Shown here piece by piece: positions 1 through 6,582 of a stretch of DNA of 34,229 nucleotides (positions within the stretch are counted from its first letter, which is position 1; the number at the start of each line of letters is the position of its first letter). Below the pieces are notes generated by a model. The model searched no databases and was not told the origin of the DNA. It saw nothing but the letters and a program-made list of their open reading frames with translations. Origin of the DNA: Candidatus Omnitrophota bacterium (GTDB taxonomy: Bacteria > Omnitrophota > Gorgyraeia > Gygaellales > Profunditerraquicolaceae). The stretch is taken from assembly GCA_026387265.1 (NCBI GenBank), contig JAPLLZ010000021.1, positions 1 to 34,229 on the forward strand, in the 5' to 3' direction. Made by a program: the position numbers and the translations under genes.

Positions 1-320
1 CGCAAAGTAATATTATCTTCCCAGGTTTTAATAAGTTCCTGATTGATTGTTTCATCCTTGATTATTTTGGCTTTGCCTTTAAGGCAATAACCGGTAAATT
101 TATGTTCATCCACCGCGCTGATACTTATATGCGGATCATGAGTAATATTCTTGACGGTTACCCCCTGATAAACATCAATCAGATAGACCTTACCAGCGGG
201 ATCGATCTTAACAATATCTTTACATGAACTATGCGGGAATCCGTTTTTGTCGATAGAAGAAACTATCACAAACCCCTGACTGCGCAAGAAATCAATAATT
301 ATTACAGGTATTGGTTTCAT
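1..320 (-). CDS. Pyridoxamine 5'-phosphate oxidase-like FMN split-barrel protein (3' part cut by left edge)
   Basis: The first 106 codons of a gene that runs off the left edge. The N-terminus (MKPIPVIIIDFLRS, then SSIDKNGFPHSS) and the later KVYLIDVYQG and HDPHISISAVD stretches are the usual opening strands of small FMN-binding split-barrel proteins of the pyridoxamine-phosphate-oxidase superfamily. Such proteins bind flavin or related cofactors; the exact substrate cannot be told. Its ATG overlaps the stop of the flavodiiron gene as ATGA (317-320), so it is probably translationally coupled as the last visible gene of the redox-defence operon. The C-terminal part is missing only because the window ends. 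Confidence 0.8.
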   Translation of the reverse strand, partial: MKPIPVIIIDFLRSQGFVIVSSIDKNGFPHSSCKDIVKIDPAGKVYLIDVYQGVTVKNITHDPHISISAVDEHKFTGYCLKGKAKIIKDETINQELIKTWEDNITL

Positions 321-1504
321 TTCAGGCCCTGTGCGAATTTAGCACCAAAATCAAAGCAACTACTTAATTCTAAGGGGTCCGGAACATATTTAAAAGATAG
401 ATCAGGAATAACCTGCTCAACCGCGCTATCCTTAAGCAACTCTTGCATTTCTTTAGTTGCTCCGCCGGCCCAACCATAGGAACCAAAAAAACCTACTTTT
501 CTTGCCTTTGGTTTTAATCCCTTAACAATTTCCAGAAATGCGGCGATATTCGGCAGCATATCATTATCATGAGTAGAGGAACCAAAAATAAATCCCTTAG
601 CAGTCAGCATTTGCGTAATCACTTCCGTACGATCACTCTGCGCGATATCATAAAGCTTAACCTCTGTCCCACAGGAAGCTATCCCCTCAACAATCTTTCT
701 GGCCATCTTCTCGGTCGATCCCCACATCGTTTCATATACAACCACCACTTTATTCTCTGTTTGGCCTTTAGCCCAGGAAATATAAGCATTAATTATTTTA
801 GCGGGATCATTTCTCCAGATAACCCCGTGGCTGGGAGCAATAATTTTAATCGGAATATTTAGTTTTTGGACTTCCTGAATCTTTTTAAGAATTACTGCTC
901 CTAGCGGCCAGAGAATATTAGCATAATACTTTTTAGACTCTTCCATTAAAACGCATTGATCAACCTGATCATCAAAACGGCTGCTGCTGGCAAAATGTTG
1001 ACCAAACGCATCATTAGGCATCAGCAGCGCATCTTGCGGGCAATATGTAAACATACTATCCGGCCAATGAATCATCGGTGCTTCGATAAAACTCAACGTA
1101 CGCCTGCCTAACTTGAGCTGGTCATTAGTTTTAACCACCTGAAAATCCCAATTTTTATAATAATGTTTATAAAGCCCTTCCTGGCATTTGGCGGTGCCTA
1201 AAATCTTGGCCTTAGGACAAAGCGCCATAATCTCCGGCAGCGCTCCGGAGTGATCTGATTCAATGTGATTAGTAATAATATAATCAATTTTCTCTAACGG
1301 GATAATCTCCTTAATATTATTAATTAATTCCTGAGCAAATGCTTCCTGCACAGTATCAATAAGGGTAATCTTCTCATCAATAATCAGATAGGCATTATAA
1401 CTAGAACCTCTCTGAGTAGTATAAGTATGCCCGTGAAAATTACGCACATTCCAATCCACTACCCCCACTGAATAAATATCCGGTAATATTTTTATCGCTG
1501 CCAT
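317..1504 (-). CDS. Flavodiiron protein (A-type flavoprotein, FprA/ROO family)
   Basis: A 395-residue soluble enzyme that reduces O2 to water and/or NO to N2O with electrons normally delivered by rubredoxin. The N-terminal metallo-beta-lactamase-like domain carries the full diiron ligand set: H80, E82, D84, H85 (in NHIESDHSG), H146 (MIHWPD), D165 (PNDAFG) and H226 (SHGVIW). A flavodoxin domain starts near residue 253 (VVVVYETMWGSTEKMA, the FMN phosphate loop). Length and ligand spacing match the standard two-domain class; no rubredoxin or reductase domain is fused, and both are encoded separately upstream. The ATG at 1504 follows GGAGGAG by two bases. Whether O2 or NO is the main substrate cannot be decided from sequence. 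Confidence 0.96.
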   Translation of the reverse strand: MAAIKILPDIYSVGVVDWNVRNFHGHTYTTQRGSSYNAYLIIDEKITLIDTVQEAFAQELINNIKEIIPLEKIDYIITNHIESDHSGALPEIMALCPKAKILGTAKCQEGLYKHYYKNWDFQVVKTNDQLKLGRRTLSFIEAPMIHWPDSMFTYCPQDALLMPNDAFGQHFASSSRFDDQVDQCVLMEESKKYYANILWPLGAVILKKIQEVQKLNIPIKIIAPSHGVIWRNDPAKIINAYISWAKGQTENKVVVVYETMWGSTEKMARKIVEGIASCGTEVKLYDIAQSDRTEVITQMLTAKGFIFGSSTHDNDMLPNIAAFLEIVKGLKPKARKVGFFGSYGWAGGATKEMQELLKDSAVEQVIPDLSFKYVPDPLELSSCFDFGAKFAQGLK

Positions 1505-1538
1505 AACTCCTCCATATCCTAACTATTACTACCAGCCA

Positions 1539-2243
1539 TTAATAACCCTGGAAATTTTCTGTAACCACCATCTCTTTTGCTACCCCCAACTCCTCGACCA
1601 ACAGTTTATGCAACCCCTCGACCATCTGCGGCGGGCCGCAAAGATAAAATTTTCTTTCTTGGTAGTCCGGAACCTCATTTTTAATTACCTGAAGGTCAAT
1701 CCGGCCAACTATACATTTAAACCCCAGTTCAGCTTCACTTAATACATAGGCTACTTTTAAACGCGGGTAACTTTTGGCCAGCGCATCAAAATCCTCTTTA
1801 AAAATCACATCTTTTGCCGAGCGATTGGAATAAACTAATACGATGTCGCTGCCTAAGTTTTTATCAACCACATATTTACAAATACTGCGGATAGGAGTAA
1901 TACCAATGCCGCCGGATAAAAAAGCAATCTTGGGAGATGACTCATCTAATATAAATTTACCGAAGGGATACGCAACGGTAACCTGATCGCCGGCTTTTAA
2001 ATTATCCAGGGTTTTTGAAAAATTACTTTGGGTTAACTTTTTAGTAAACTCTAAATAACGCTCTTCCGTAGGAGAGTTGGAAATAGAAAGATACCTTTTA
2101 AGCTGCGGATCATCTTTGAGTTTGACCAAAAGAAACTGGCCGGCCTGGAAATCTAAAATACCGGGGATTTCCAGGCGGAAACTCTTTACATTATAGTTAC
2201 GCTGGATAACTTCTTTAATTTTAACTTTGATCTCTACTGGCAT
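1539..2243 (-). CDS. FAD/NAD(P)-binding oxidoreductase of the ferredoxin-NADP reductase family (probable rubredoxin reductase)
   Basis: A 234-residue protein with the two-domain ferredoxin-reductase fold. The FAD site RYLSIS lies at 50-55, the pyridine-nucleotide loop GGIGITP at 111-117 and the NAD-domain signature CGPP at 202-205. There is no fused 2Fe-2S domain, so electrons probably go from NAD(P)H through FAD to a separate carrier. The rubredoxin gene directly upstream (75-base gap) and the flavodiiron gene directly downstream (34-base gap) make it the best candidate for the NAD(P)H:rubredoxin oxidoreductase of this operon. That role is inferred from context; the family also contains flavin reductases and hydroxylase reductase subunits. 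Confidence 0.88.
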   Translation of the reverse strand: MPVEIKVKIKEVIQRNYNVKSFRLEIPGILDFQAGQFLLVKLKDDPQLKRYLSISNSPTEERYLEFTKKLTQSNFSKTLDNLKAGDQVTVAYPFGKFILDESSPKIAFLSGGIGITPIRSICKYVVDKNLGSDIVLVYSNRSAKDVIFKEDFDALAKSYPRLKVAYVLSEAELGFKCIVGRIDLQVIKNEVPDYQERKFYLCGPPQMVEGLHKLLVEELGVAKEMVVTENFQGY

Positions 2244-2318
2244 GCTTATTTACTGCAGCAATAAATACTCCGCATCCTTTTGAGCAAAAACTAAATTCTC
2301 CCCGGACGATTTTCTTCT

Positions 2319-2480
2319 TTATATTATTTTCTCAAACTGATCCTTGCCCACCCCACATTCAGGACAAACCCAATCATCCGGTAAATCTTCAAAACTAGTT
2401 CCGCCAGCCACTCCATTATCTGGATCTCCGATTTTAGGATCATAAATATAACCACAAACCAAGCATTTATATTTGCTCAT
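2319..2480 (-). CDS. Rubredoxin
   Basis: A 53-residue one-iron electron carrier. Translation shows [14 protein letters not shown] at the start and [16 protein letters not shown] near the end. The two knuckles C6-x2-C9 and C39-x2-C42 ligate one iron, and the aromatic and Asp residues between them match type I rubredoxins. The ATG at 2480 is preceded by AAGGAGGAAATTA, an excellent ribosome binding site. It lies between the Met-rich membrane protein and the reductase and can feed electrons to both the flavodiiron protein and superoxide reductase of the same operon. Confidence 0.97.
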   Translation of the reverse strand: MSKYKCLVCGYIYDPKIGDPDNGVAGGTSFEDLPDDWVCPECGVGKDQFEKII

Positions 2481-2567
2481 TAATTTCCTCCTTAGCTAAA
2501 TATTACACTCCCCGCAAATAAGCACCGAGTATCTAATCAGGGCGAGGTTATCGCCAAACGTGGGGCG

Positions 2568-2948
2568 TTATTCAGCCTTAGTAACAATACCTTTATTCGC
2601 TCCACATTTAGGCATCATGGGACGCTTTTCATCTTTAATCATCTGGCCTTTTTCCGACATCACCATACCTGATGGATTATCCTTCTTCATCATTTGCGAC
2701 ATACAATCCATTTTCATCTTCTGCTGCATCATGCCCTTGGCCATAAAAGATCCTTGGCCCATCCGATAAACTGCGCTTGAAAAAACCACGATGGTTGCCA
2801 ACCAAAGAAATCCTACTACGACATAACCAAATGCCTTAAGCGCCCTCTCTTCAACTTGACGTAAAGCAAAAATAACAAAAAAACTAGCGGTTAATAAAAC
2901 TGCAACCGGTACAATCGCCATCAAATACGATAATCTTAACACACACAT
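2568..2948 (-). CDS. Small membrane protein with methionine-rich C-terminal tail, unknown function
   Basis: A 126-residue protein not recognised as a known family. Two hydrophobic helices are visible (about residues 8-29 and 39-60), followed by a hydrophilic tail with about 14 methionines and two cysteines within some 55 residues (for example KGMMQQKMKMDC and SQMMKK). Met-rich tails of this kind are known to bind copper(I) or similar soft metals in other proteins; here that is only an inference. The ATG at 2948 follows AGGAGG by five bases. It sits in the operon between superoxide reductase and rubredoxin, with gaps of 40 and 87 bases, suggesting a membrane-linked job in the same stress response. 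Confidence 0.75.
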   Translation of the reverse strand: MCVLRLSYLMAIVPVAVLLTASFFVIFALRQVEERALKAFGYVVVGFLWLATIVVFSSAVYRMGQGSFMAKGMMQQKMKMDCMSQMMKKDNPSGMVMSEKGQMIKDEKRPMMPKCGANKGIVTKAE

Positions 2949-2988
2949 AGTATCCTCCTTGATTTAGGTAAAATTATTCTCTTTGTAC

Positions 2989-3384
2989 TTACTCTACTTT
3001 AACTTCTTTTTCGCTTCTCCAGAGGCCATGAATATTACAATAAGCAGTAGCCATAATTAACCCACCTTTTTCAGTCTTAAAAATCGCTGATACCTTAGGC
3101 TCTGAAAATATGGTGCTGGTATTTGGCCCCTGCGCAGATTCTCCATGCGCATTAAATTCAAACCGCGCCAACTGATAAGGAAACTTCTCGCCGGTGGCCA
3201 AAAAATACAGCTCAATAAACCGGATATGATGCTCAGTGGTATTAGGATGAGCAATCTGTTTGCCTACGCTTACTTCAATCTTTAAAACCTCCCCCTTACT
3301 TACCCTATCCGGGCCTTCAATGACCGGAACATGTTTTTCTGCCTTCCAATCTGCACTCTGTAACAAATCCCTTAAATCCGCCAT
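2989..3384 (-). CDS. Superoxide reductase (neelaredoxin/class II desulfoferrodoxin type)
   Basis: A 131-residue enzyme that reduces superoxide to hydrogen peroxide at a mononuclear iron centre, usually with electrons from rubredoxin. The Fe(His)4Cys ligands are all present: H18 (in EKHVP), H46 (AHPNT), H52 (TEHHI), C116 and H119 (CNIHGLW). The conserved lysine K17 next to the first histidine, important for substrate attraction, is also present. No N-terminal desulforedoxin iron site is seen, so it is the single-centre type. The ATG at 3384, six bases after AGGAGG, is preferred over an in-frame TTG one codon upstream. It is followed by the Met-rich membrane protein and preceded by Hcp. Confidence 0.95.
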   Translation of the reverse strand: MADLRDLLQSADWKAEKHVPVIEGPDRVSKGEVLKIEVSVGKQIAHPNTTEHHIRFIELYFLATGEKFPYQLARFEFNAHGESAQGPNTSTIFSEPKVSAIFKTEKGGLIMATAYCNIHGLWRSEKEVKVE

Positions 3385-3398
3385 CAACCACCTCCTAA

Positions 3399-4688
3399 TT
3401 ATTTCTTTAATATTTTCTTTAAATCTTCATCAGGCGTACTGATTAACTTTAGATCAAATTTCTCCTGCAAAACATTAAATACATTTTTGCTGATAAAAGC
3501 GGGCGGCGTCGGACCAATATAGATACCTTTAATATCAAGATACAGCAAAGACAACAGTATGGCAACTGCTTTTTGCTCAAACCAGGAAAGCACAAGAGTC
3601 AACGGCAAATCATTAACCCCGCAACCAAAAACTTTACTTAAAGCCAACGCTATCTGTACCGCAGAATAAGCATTATTGCATTGACCTAAATCAATTAACC
3701 TGGGAATTCCTTCGATTTGACCGAAATCCAGCTTATTGAAACGGTATTTTCCGCAGGCTAAAGTTAGAATAACGCAATCCTGGGGGACTTTTTCGGCAAA
3801 TTCAGTGTAATAGTTACGTCCGGGCTTTGCGCCATCGCAACCGCCGATTAAAAAGAAGTGCTTAATTTTCCCGGATTTAACCAAACTAACAATCTTATCT
3901 GCCAATCCCAACACTGCCGTATGATGAAAACCTGTCCAAATCTTTTTTCCTGGAACTTGCAGTAAAGGCGGCAGGGACCTAGCTTTCTCAATTAAAACTT
4001 TAAAATCCCGGTTCTTTAAATGTGTTGCTCCGGGCACTCCGGTAATTCCGATCGTAAACAACCTGTCCAAATAAGTACTCTCTGGAGGAATTAATACACA
4101 GTTAGTTGTAGCCAGTAACGCCCCGCCGAAAGCATTAAATTCTTTTTTCTGTTCCTGCCAAGCACCGCCATAGTTTCCTACTAAATGTTTAAACTTTTTG
4201 AGCTCCGGATAACCATGCGCAGGAAGCATCTCGCTATGTGTATAAATATTTATACCCGTGCCTTCTGTCTGCTTAAGTAACTCATAAAGGTCCAATAAGT
4301 CGTGGCCAGTAACTAATATTCCCGGGCCAGCTATTGTACCAGTTTCAACCTGCGTAGGCACCGGATTGCCAAATCTTTGCGTATGTGCTTTATCTAATAC
4401 CTCCATAATCTTATAATTCATTTGGCCGCATTTTAAAACTAATTCCAGGTATTGATTTAAATCAAAACTAACATTGGTAACGGTTTTAAAAAGAGCCTCG
4501 TGCATAAAGGCATCCACCTGCGGATCAAATGCTCCTAATTCACGAGCATGATAGGCATAAGCAGCAATACCTTTTAACCCATATAAAAGCGTGTCCTGCA
4601 AACTCTGGATATCTTCATTTTTACCACATACCCCGGATTTAGTGCAGCCTGTGCCGCCTGCTGTTTGCTCACGCTGATAACAGAACAT
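3399..4688 (-). CDS. hcp: Hybrid-cluster protein (hydroxylamine reductase), short class
   Basis: A 429-residue hybrid-cluster protein, a redox enzyme tied to NO and hydroxylamine detoxification. It is shorter than the roughly 550-residue classical enzymes, matching the short class that lacks part of the helical N-terminal region. All hybrid 4Fe-2S-2O cluster ligands are visible: H129 (TGHD), E153 (THSEM), C197 (TTNC), C284 (GGCDG), C312 (LACGKY), C337 (GQCNN), E371 and K373 (WFEQKA). The proximal cluster motif at the N-terminus is C3-x2-R6-x8-C15-x5-C21: the expected second cysteine is an arginine (CGT instead of TGT). The gene is two bases downstream of the zinc-ribbon gene, in the redox operon. 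Confidence 0.94.
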   Translation of the reverse strand: MFCYQREQTAGGTGCTKSGVCGKNEDIQSLQDTLLYGLKGIAAYAYHARELGAFDPQVDAFMHEALFKTVTNVSFDLNQYLELVLKCGQMNYKIMEVLDKAHTQRFGNPVPTQVETGTIAGPGILVTGHDLLDLYELLKQTEGTGINIYTHSEMLPAHGYPELKKFKHLVGNYGGAWQEQKKEFNAFGGALLATTNCVLIPPESTYLDRLFTIGITGVPGATHLKNRDFKVLIEKARSLPPLLQVPGKKIWTGFHHTAVLGLADKIVSLVKSGKIKHFFLIGGCDGAKPGRNYYTEFAEKVPQDCVILTLACGKYRFNKLDFGQIEGIPRLIDLGQCNNAYSAVQIALALSKVFGCGVNDLPLTLVLSWFEQKAVAILLSLLYLDIKGIYIGPTPPAFISKNVFNVLQEKFDLKLISTPDEDLKKILKK

Positions 4689-4690
4689 TA

Positions 4691-4921
4691 TTAACCTCCC
4701 TTTAACTGTTTATACCTGTCTTCCCCTATGCACTCTTTAGCAGCCTTACACCAATCCACACAAGAAGGCAACTTTTCTTTAGAAATTAAATTCCCACATT
4801 TAGGACAAACCACCCTAACCTCATCGGAGAAAATTTCCGCCAGATACCCACAATTATTACAATTTTTATTTTCTGCCCGAAAATTACGCCTATCTTGGCC
4901 CGGACACTGATTAAACATCAT
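4691..4921 (-). CDS. Small cysteine-rich zinc-ribbon-like protein
   Basis: A 76-residue protein with eight cysteines. C21-x2-C24 and C39-x2-C42 look like a zinc ribbon, or less likely an iron site. Further cysteines are C6, C54, C58 and C64, the last three in a short helical-looking tail (SCVDWCKAAKEC). Function is unknown. It ends two bases before the Hcp start and begins 28 bases after the Rrf2 gene, so it is co-transcribed and perhaps translationally linked with Hcp. A partner or electron-transfer accessory of Hcp is possible but unproven. Two ATGs in tandem (4921 and 4918) make the start ambiguous by one codon. Confidence 0.75.
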   Translation of the reverse strand: MMFNQCPGQDRRNFRAENKNCNNCGYLAEIFSDEVRVVCPKCGNLISKEKLPSCVDWCKAAKECIGEDRYKQLKGG

Positions 4922-4949
4922 GGTAATGATCTTTCTTTAAGACATAAAT

Positions 4950-5348
4950 TTACCCTTTAATTATGGAAGCAATGTTAATTTGCCTAAGCTGCATCAACGC
5001 GTTATTTTCAATAATGTTAATTTTCTTCCTCAAAAGACATTTACCCTTATTCGGGCAAACATCCTTTTTTAAAAAACACCCATTCAGGCTGACTGGGCCT
5101 TGAAAAATACGCATAATCTGAACAATAAAGATTTTTTTAGGAAGTATTCTTAACCGGAACCCTCCACCTTGTCCTTTATAGGATTCCAATATTTTCTCTT
5201 TACTTAACTTTTGCAGAATTTTCCGCATGAATGACCGCGGAACACCCAAAACATTAACTAACTCTGTTACCGTAATCACTTTTTTTTGTTGCGCAATATA
5301 ACAAACAGCACGTAAAGCATAATCGGTATTTCTAGTAATAAGTTTCAT
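4950..5348 (-). CDS. Rrf2-family transcriptional regulator with three conserved-type cysteines
   Basis: A 132-residue winged-helix repressor-type protein. The N-terminus (MKLITRNTDYALRAV) and the wing (GQGGGFRL, about 59-66) are typical of Rrf2/IscR/NsrR. A cysteine set C91-x6-C98-x5-C104 lies where IscR and NsrR bind an iron-sulfur cluster, so it probably senses NO, O2 or cluster status. The ATG at 5348 is chosen over an upstream in-frame GTG (5357) because it gives the standard family start and suitable distance from AAGGAG. It heads the redox-defence operon and probably regulates it, including its own synthesis, through the inverted repeat at 5504-5520. Confidence 0.9.
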   Translation of the reverse strand: MKLITRNTDYALRAVCYIAQQKKVITVTELVNVLGVPRSFMRKILQKLSKEKILESYKGQGGGFRLRILPKKIFIVQIMRIFQGPVSLNGCFLKKDVCPNKGKCLLRKKINIIENNALMQLRQINIASIIKG

Positions 5349-5382
5349 CGAACCCACTCTCCTTAAGTATTAAATAAAACAG

Positions 5383-5405
5383 CGGGTAGTTTTACGTCAT
5401 ACCCG
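5383..5405 (-). promoter_or_regulatory. Hairpin at the end of the leader ORF, possible attenuator
   Basis: On the minus strand CGGGTA and TACCCG form a perfect 6-bp stem with an 11-base loop that contains the stop codon of the leader ORF. It is followed by CTGTTTTATTT, a weak U-rich run. The position between leader peptide and regulator gene would allow a ribosome on the leader to control hairpin formation. The stem is short, so a true terminator is uncertain. Confidence 0.35.
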
Positions 5406-5474
5406 GGACAATCTACTACAACCATCGCTACAGTGAGCTACGGGTCGAAGCATATATCTAATTGTAATATCCAT
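5397..5474 (-). CDS. 25-codon leader peptide upstream of the Rrf2 gene
   Basis: A short ORF that starts ATG at 5474 behind a near-perfect ribosome binding site (AAGGAGGTGAT, five bases before ATG) and ends TGA at 5397. The product has two cysteines in an HCSDGC context and no hydrophobic segment. It lies between the operon promoter and the Rrf2 start, and a hairpin overlaps its stop codon. The strong binding site argues that it is translated. It may be a regulatory leader peptide (ribosome-mediated attenuation) or a small functional Cys peptide. I do not recognise a named family. Confidence 0.55.
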   Translation of the reverse strand: MDITIRYMLRPVAHCSDGCSRLSRV

Positions 5475-5501
5475 TTTAATCACCTCCTTCAATCTTAGCT
5501 A

Positions 5502-5529
5502 ATGATACCATATTAGTATCTTTTGTCAA
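5502..5529 (-). promoter_or_regulatory. Sigma70-type promoter with embedded inverted-repeat operator
   Basis: Minus-strand TTGACA (5524-5529), a 16-base spacer and TATCAT (5502-5507) form a strong promoter for the redox operon. The spacer and -10 are overlapped by the inverted repeat GATAC-N7-GTATC (5504-5520). A regulator bound there would block RNA polymerase, which fits autoregulation by the Rrf2 protein just downstream. The binding assignment is inference. Confidence 0.7.
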
Positions 5530-5542
5530 GAGAAAAAATAAT

Positions 5543-6580
5543 TTATTTAAAAAAGAAATTAAAAATATACCCTAGGACAATTACTTGCGGCACGGTAACC
5601 AGCGGCATCCAGAGAGCAACGCGCCTACCCAAATTACTCCACAGCAGGCCAATTTCCGTATAATCCGTAACTACCCCGGCCATTAAAAATACAAAACTGT
5701 TTCCTAGTGCCTGGGTCTGACGGTAGATCTCAAAAGCCAGTGGACTGGAGCCCTCTGAGCAAACCTCAATCACCGTCGCCATAATTAGTGTAACAAATAA
5801 GCCCGTAAAAGTAGGACCCATAAACTTATGGAAGAAATGTACCGGAATAAACGCTCCGGCAAGGCTGGCCAAAAGCACCCCCAGGATAATCCACCCTAAC
5901 ACCATTTCAGCAAGCGCAAACATACCCGCCAGGATGCCTTTAGAGTCTGCGACAATCGAATCTCTGTTAAATTTATAATCTCCTAGCCGTTTCCGGAAAT
6001 TTTCAATAATAGAATAATCCTGGGCTACCGGTACAATGTTTTTGTTTTGCTCAATCCACCCCTTTTTCTCCAAAAACATAAATATCAATCCGGTATTTAT
6101 TGCAATAATTATTGCTGCCAAAATAATCAGCAGCCCTTTTAAGCCAAATAAGCTCAACAGCATCATGGTTACCGCAAAATTTGCCCATGGGCTGGCTAGA
6201 AGAAAACTTACTACAGCCGGATTACTTGCCCCCTTCTTATGTAGCTGAATAGATAAAGCCAAAATTCCATGGCTGCAAGCGCTCATTAAAAATCCTAAAA
6301 ACACAGCATTTAAAATAGTCAGCGGAGATTTACGGGCTAGAATTTTAGAGATGTATTCCCTGGGAATATAATGTTCGATAATCCCACCCAAAAATAAACC
6401 CAACAAAACTGCCCACCAAATTGATCCTACATAATGAAATAAAACTTTACGAAAAGCTTCCAGCGGCACAAAAAGATAGGAAAGAAAAATTAAGGCAAGA
6501 GTAATAATTGAAACTAAAAATAACTTATTCTTAAAAAGACTGCGTTTACCCTGATGGCAACAATCAGGAGCTTGGGGCAT
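5543..6580 (-). CDS. Polytopic permease of the PF03773 family (ArsP/YraQ/SO_0444-like)
   Basis: A 345-residue integral membrane protein with about eight to ten hydrophobic helices. It carries the signature SACSHGI and the later VTDYTEIG segment in two related halves, typical of the permease family that includes ArsP and the SO_0444 Cu/Zn efflux proteins. The N-terminus has a Cys pair (PDCCHQG) before the first helix, which could help bind a thiophilic metal. The ATG at 6580, five bases after GGAGG, is preferred over a TTG at 6592. It follows the SLC13 carrier gene by two bases, so both are one transcription unit. Substrate (metal, metalloid or organoarsenical) is not determinable. Confidence 0.85.
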   Translation of the reverse strand: MPQAPDCCHQGKRSLFKNKLFLVSIITLALIFLSYLFVPLEAFRKVLFHYVGSIWWAVLLGLFLGGIIEHYIPREYISKILARKSPLTILNAVFLGFLMSACSHGILALSIQLHKKGASNPAVVSFLLASPWANFAVTMMLLSLFGLKGLLIILAAIIIAINTGLIFMFLEKKGWIEQNKNIVPVAQDYSIIENFRKRLGDYKFNRDSIVADSKGILAGMFALAEMVLGWIILGVLLASLAGAFIPVHFFHKFMGPTFTGLFVTLIMATVIEVCSEGSSPLAFEIYRQTQALGNSFVFLMAGVVTDYTEIGLLWSNLGRRVALWMPLVTVPQVIVLGYIFNFFFK

Positions 6581-6582
6581 GC

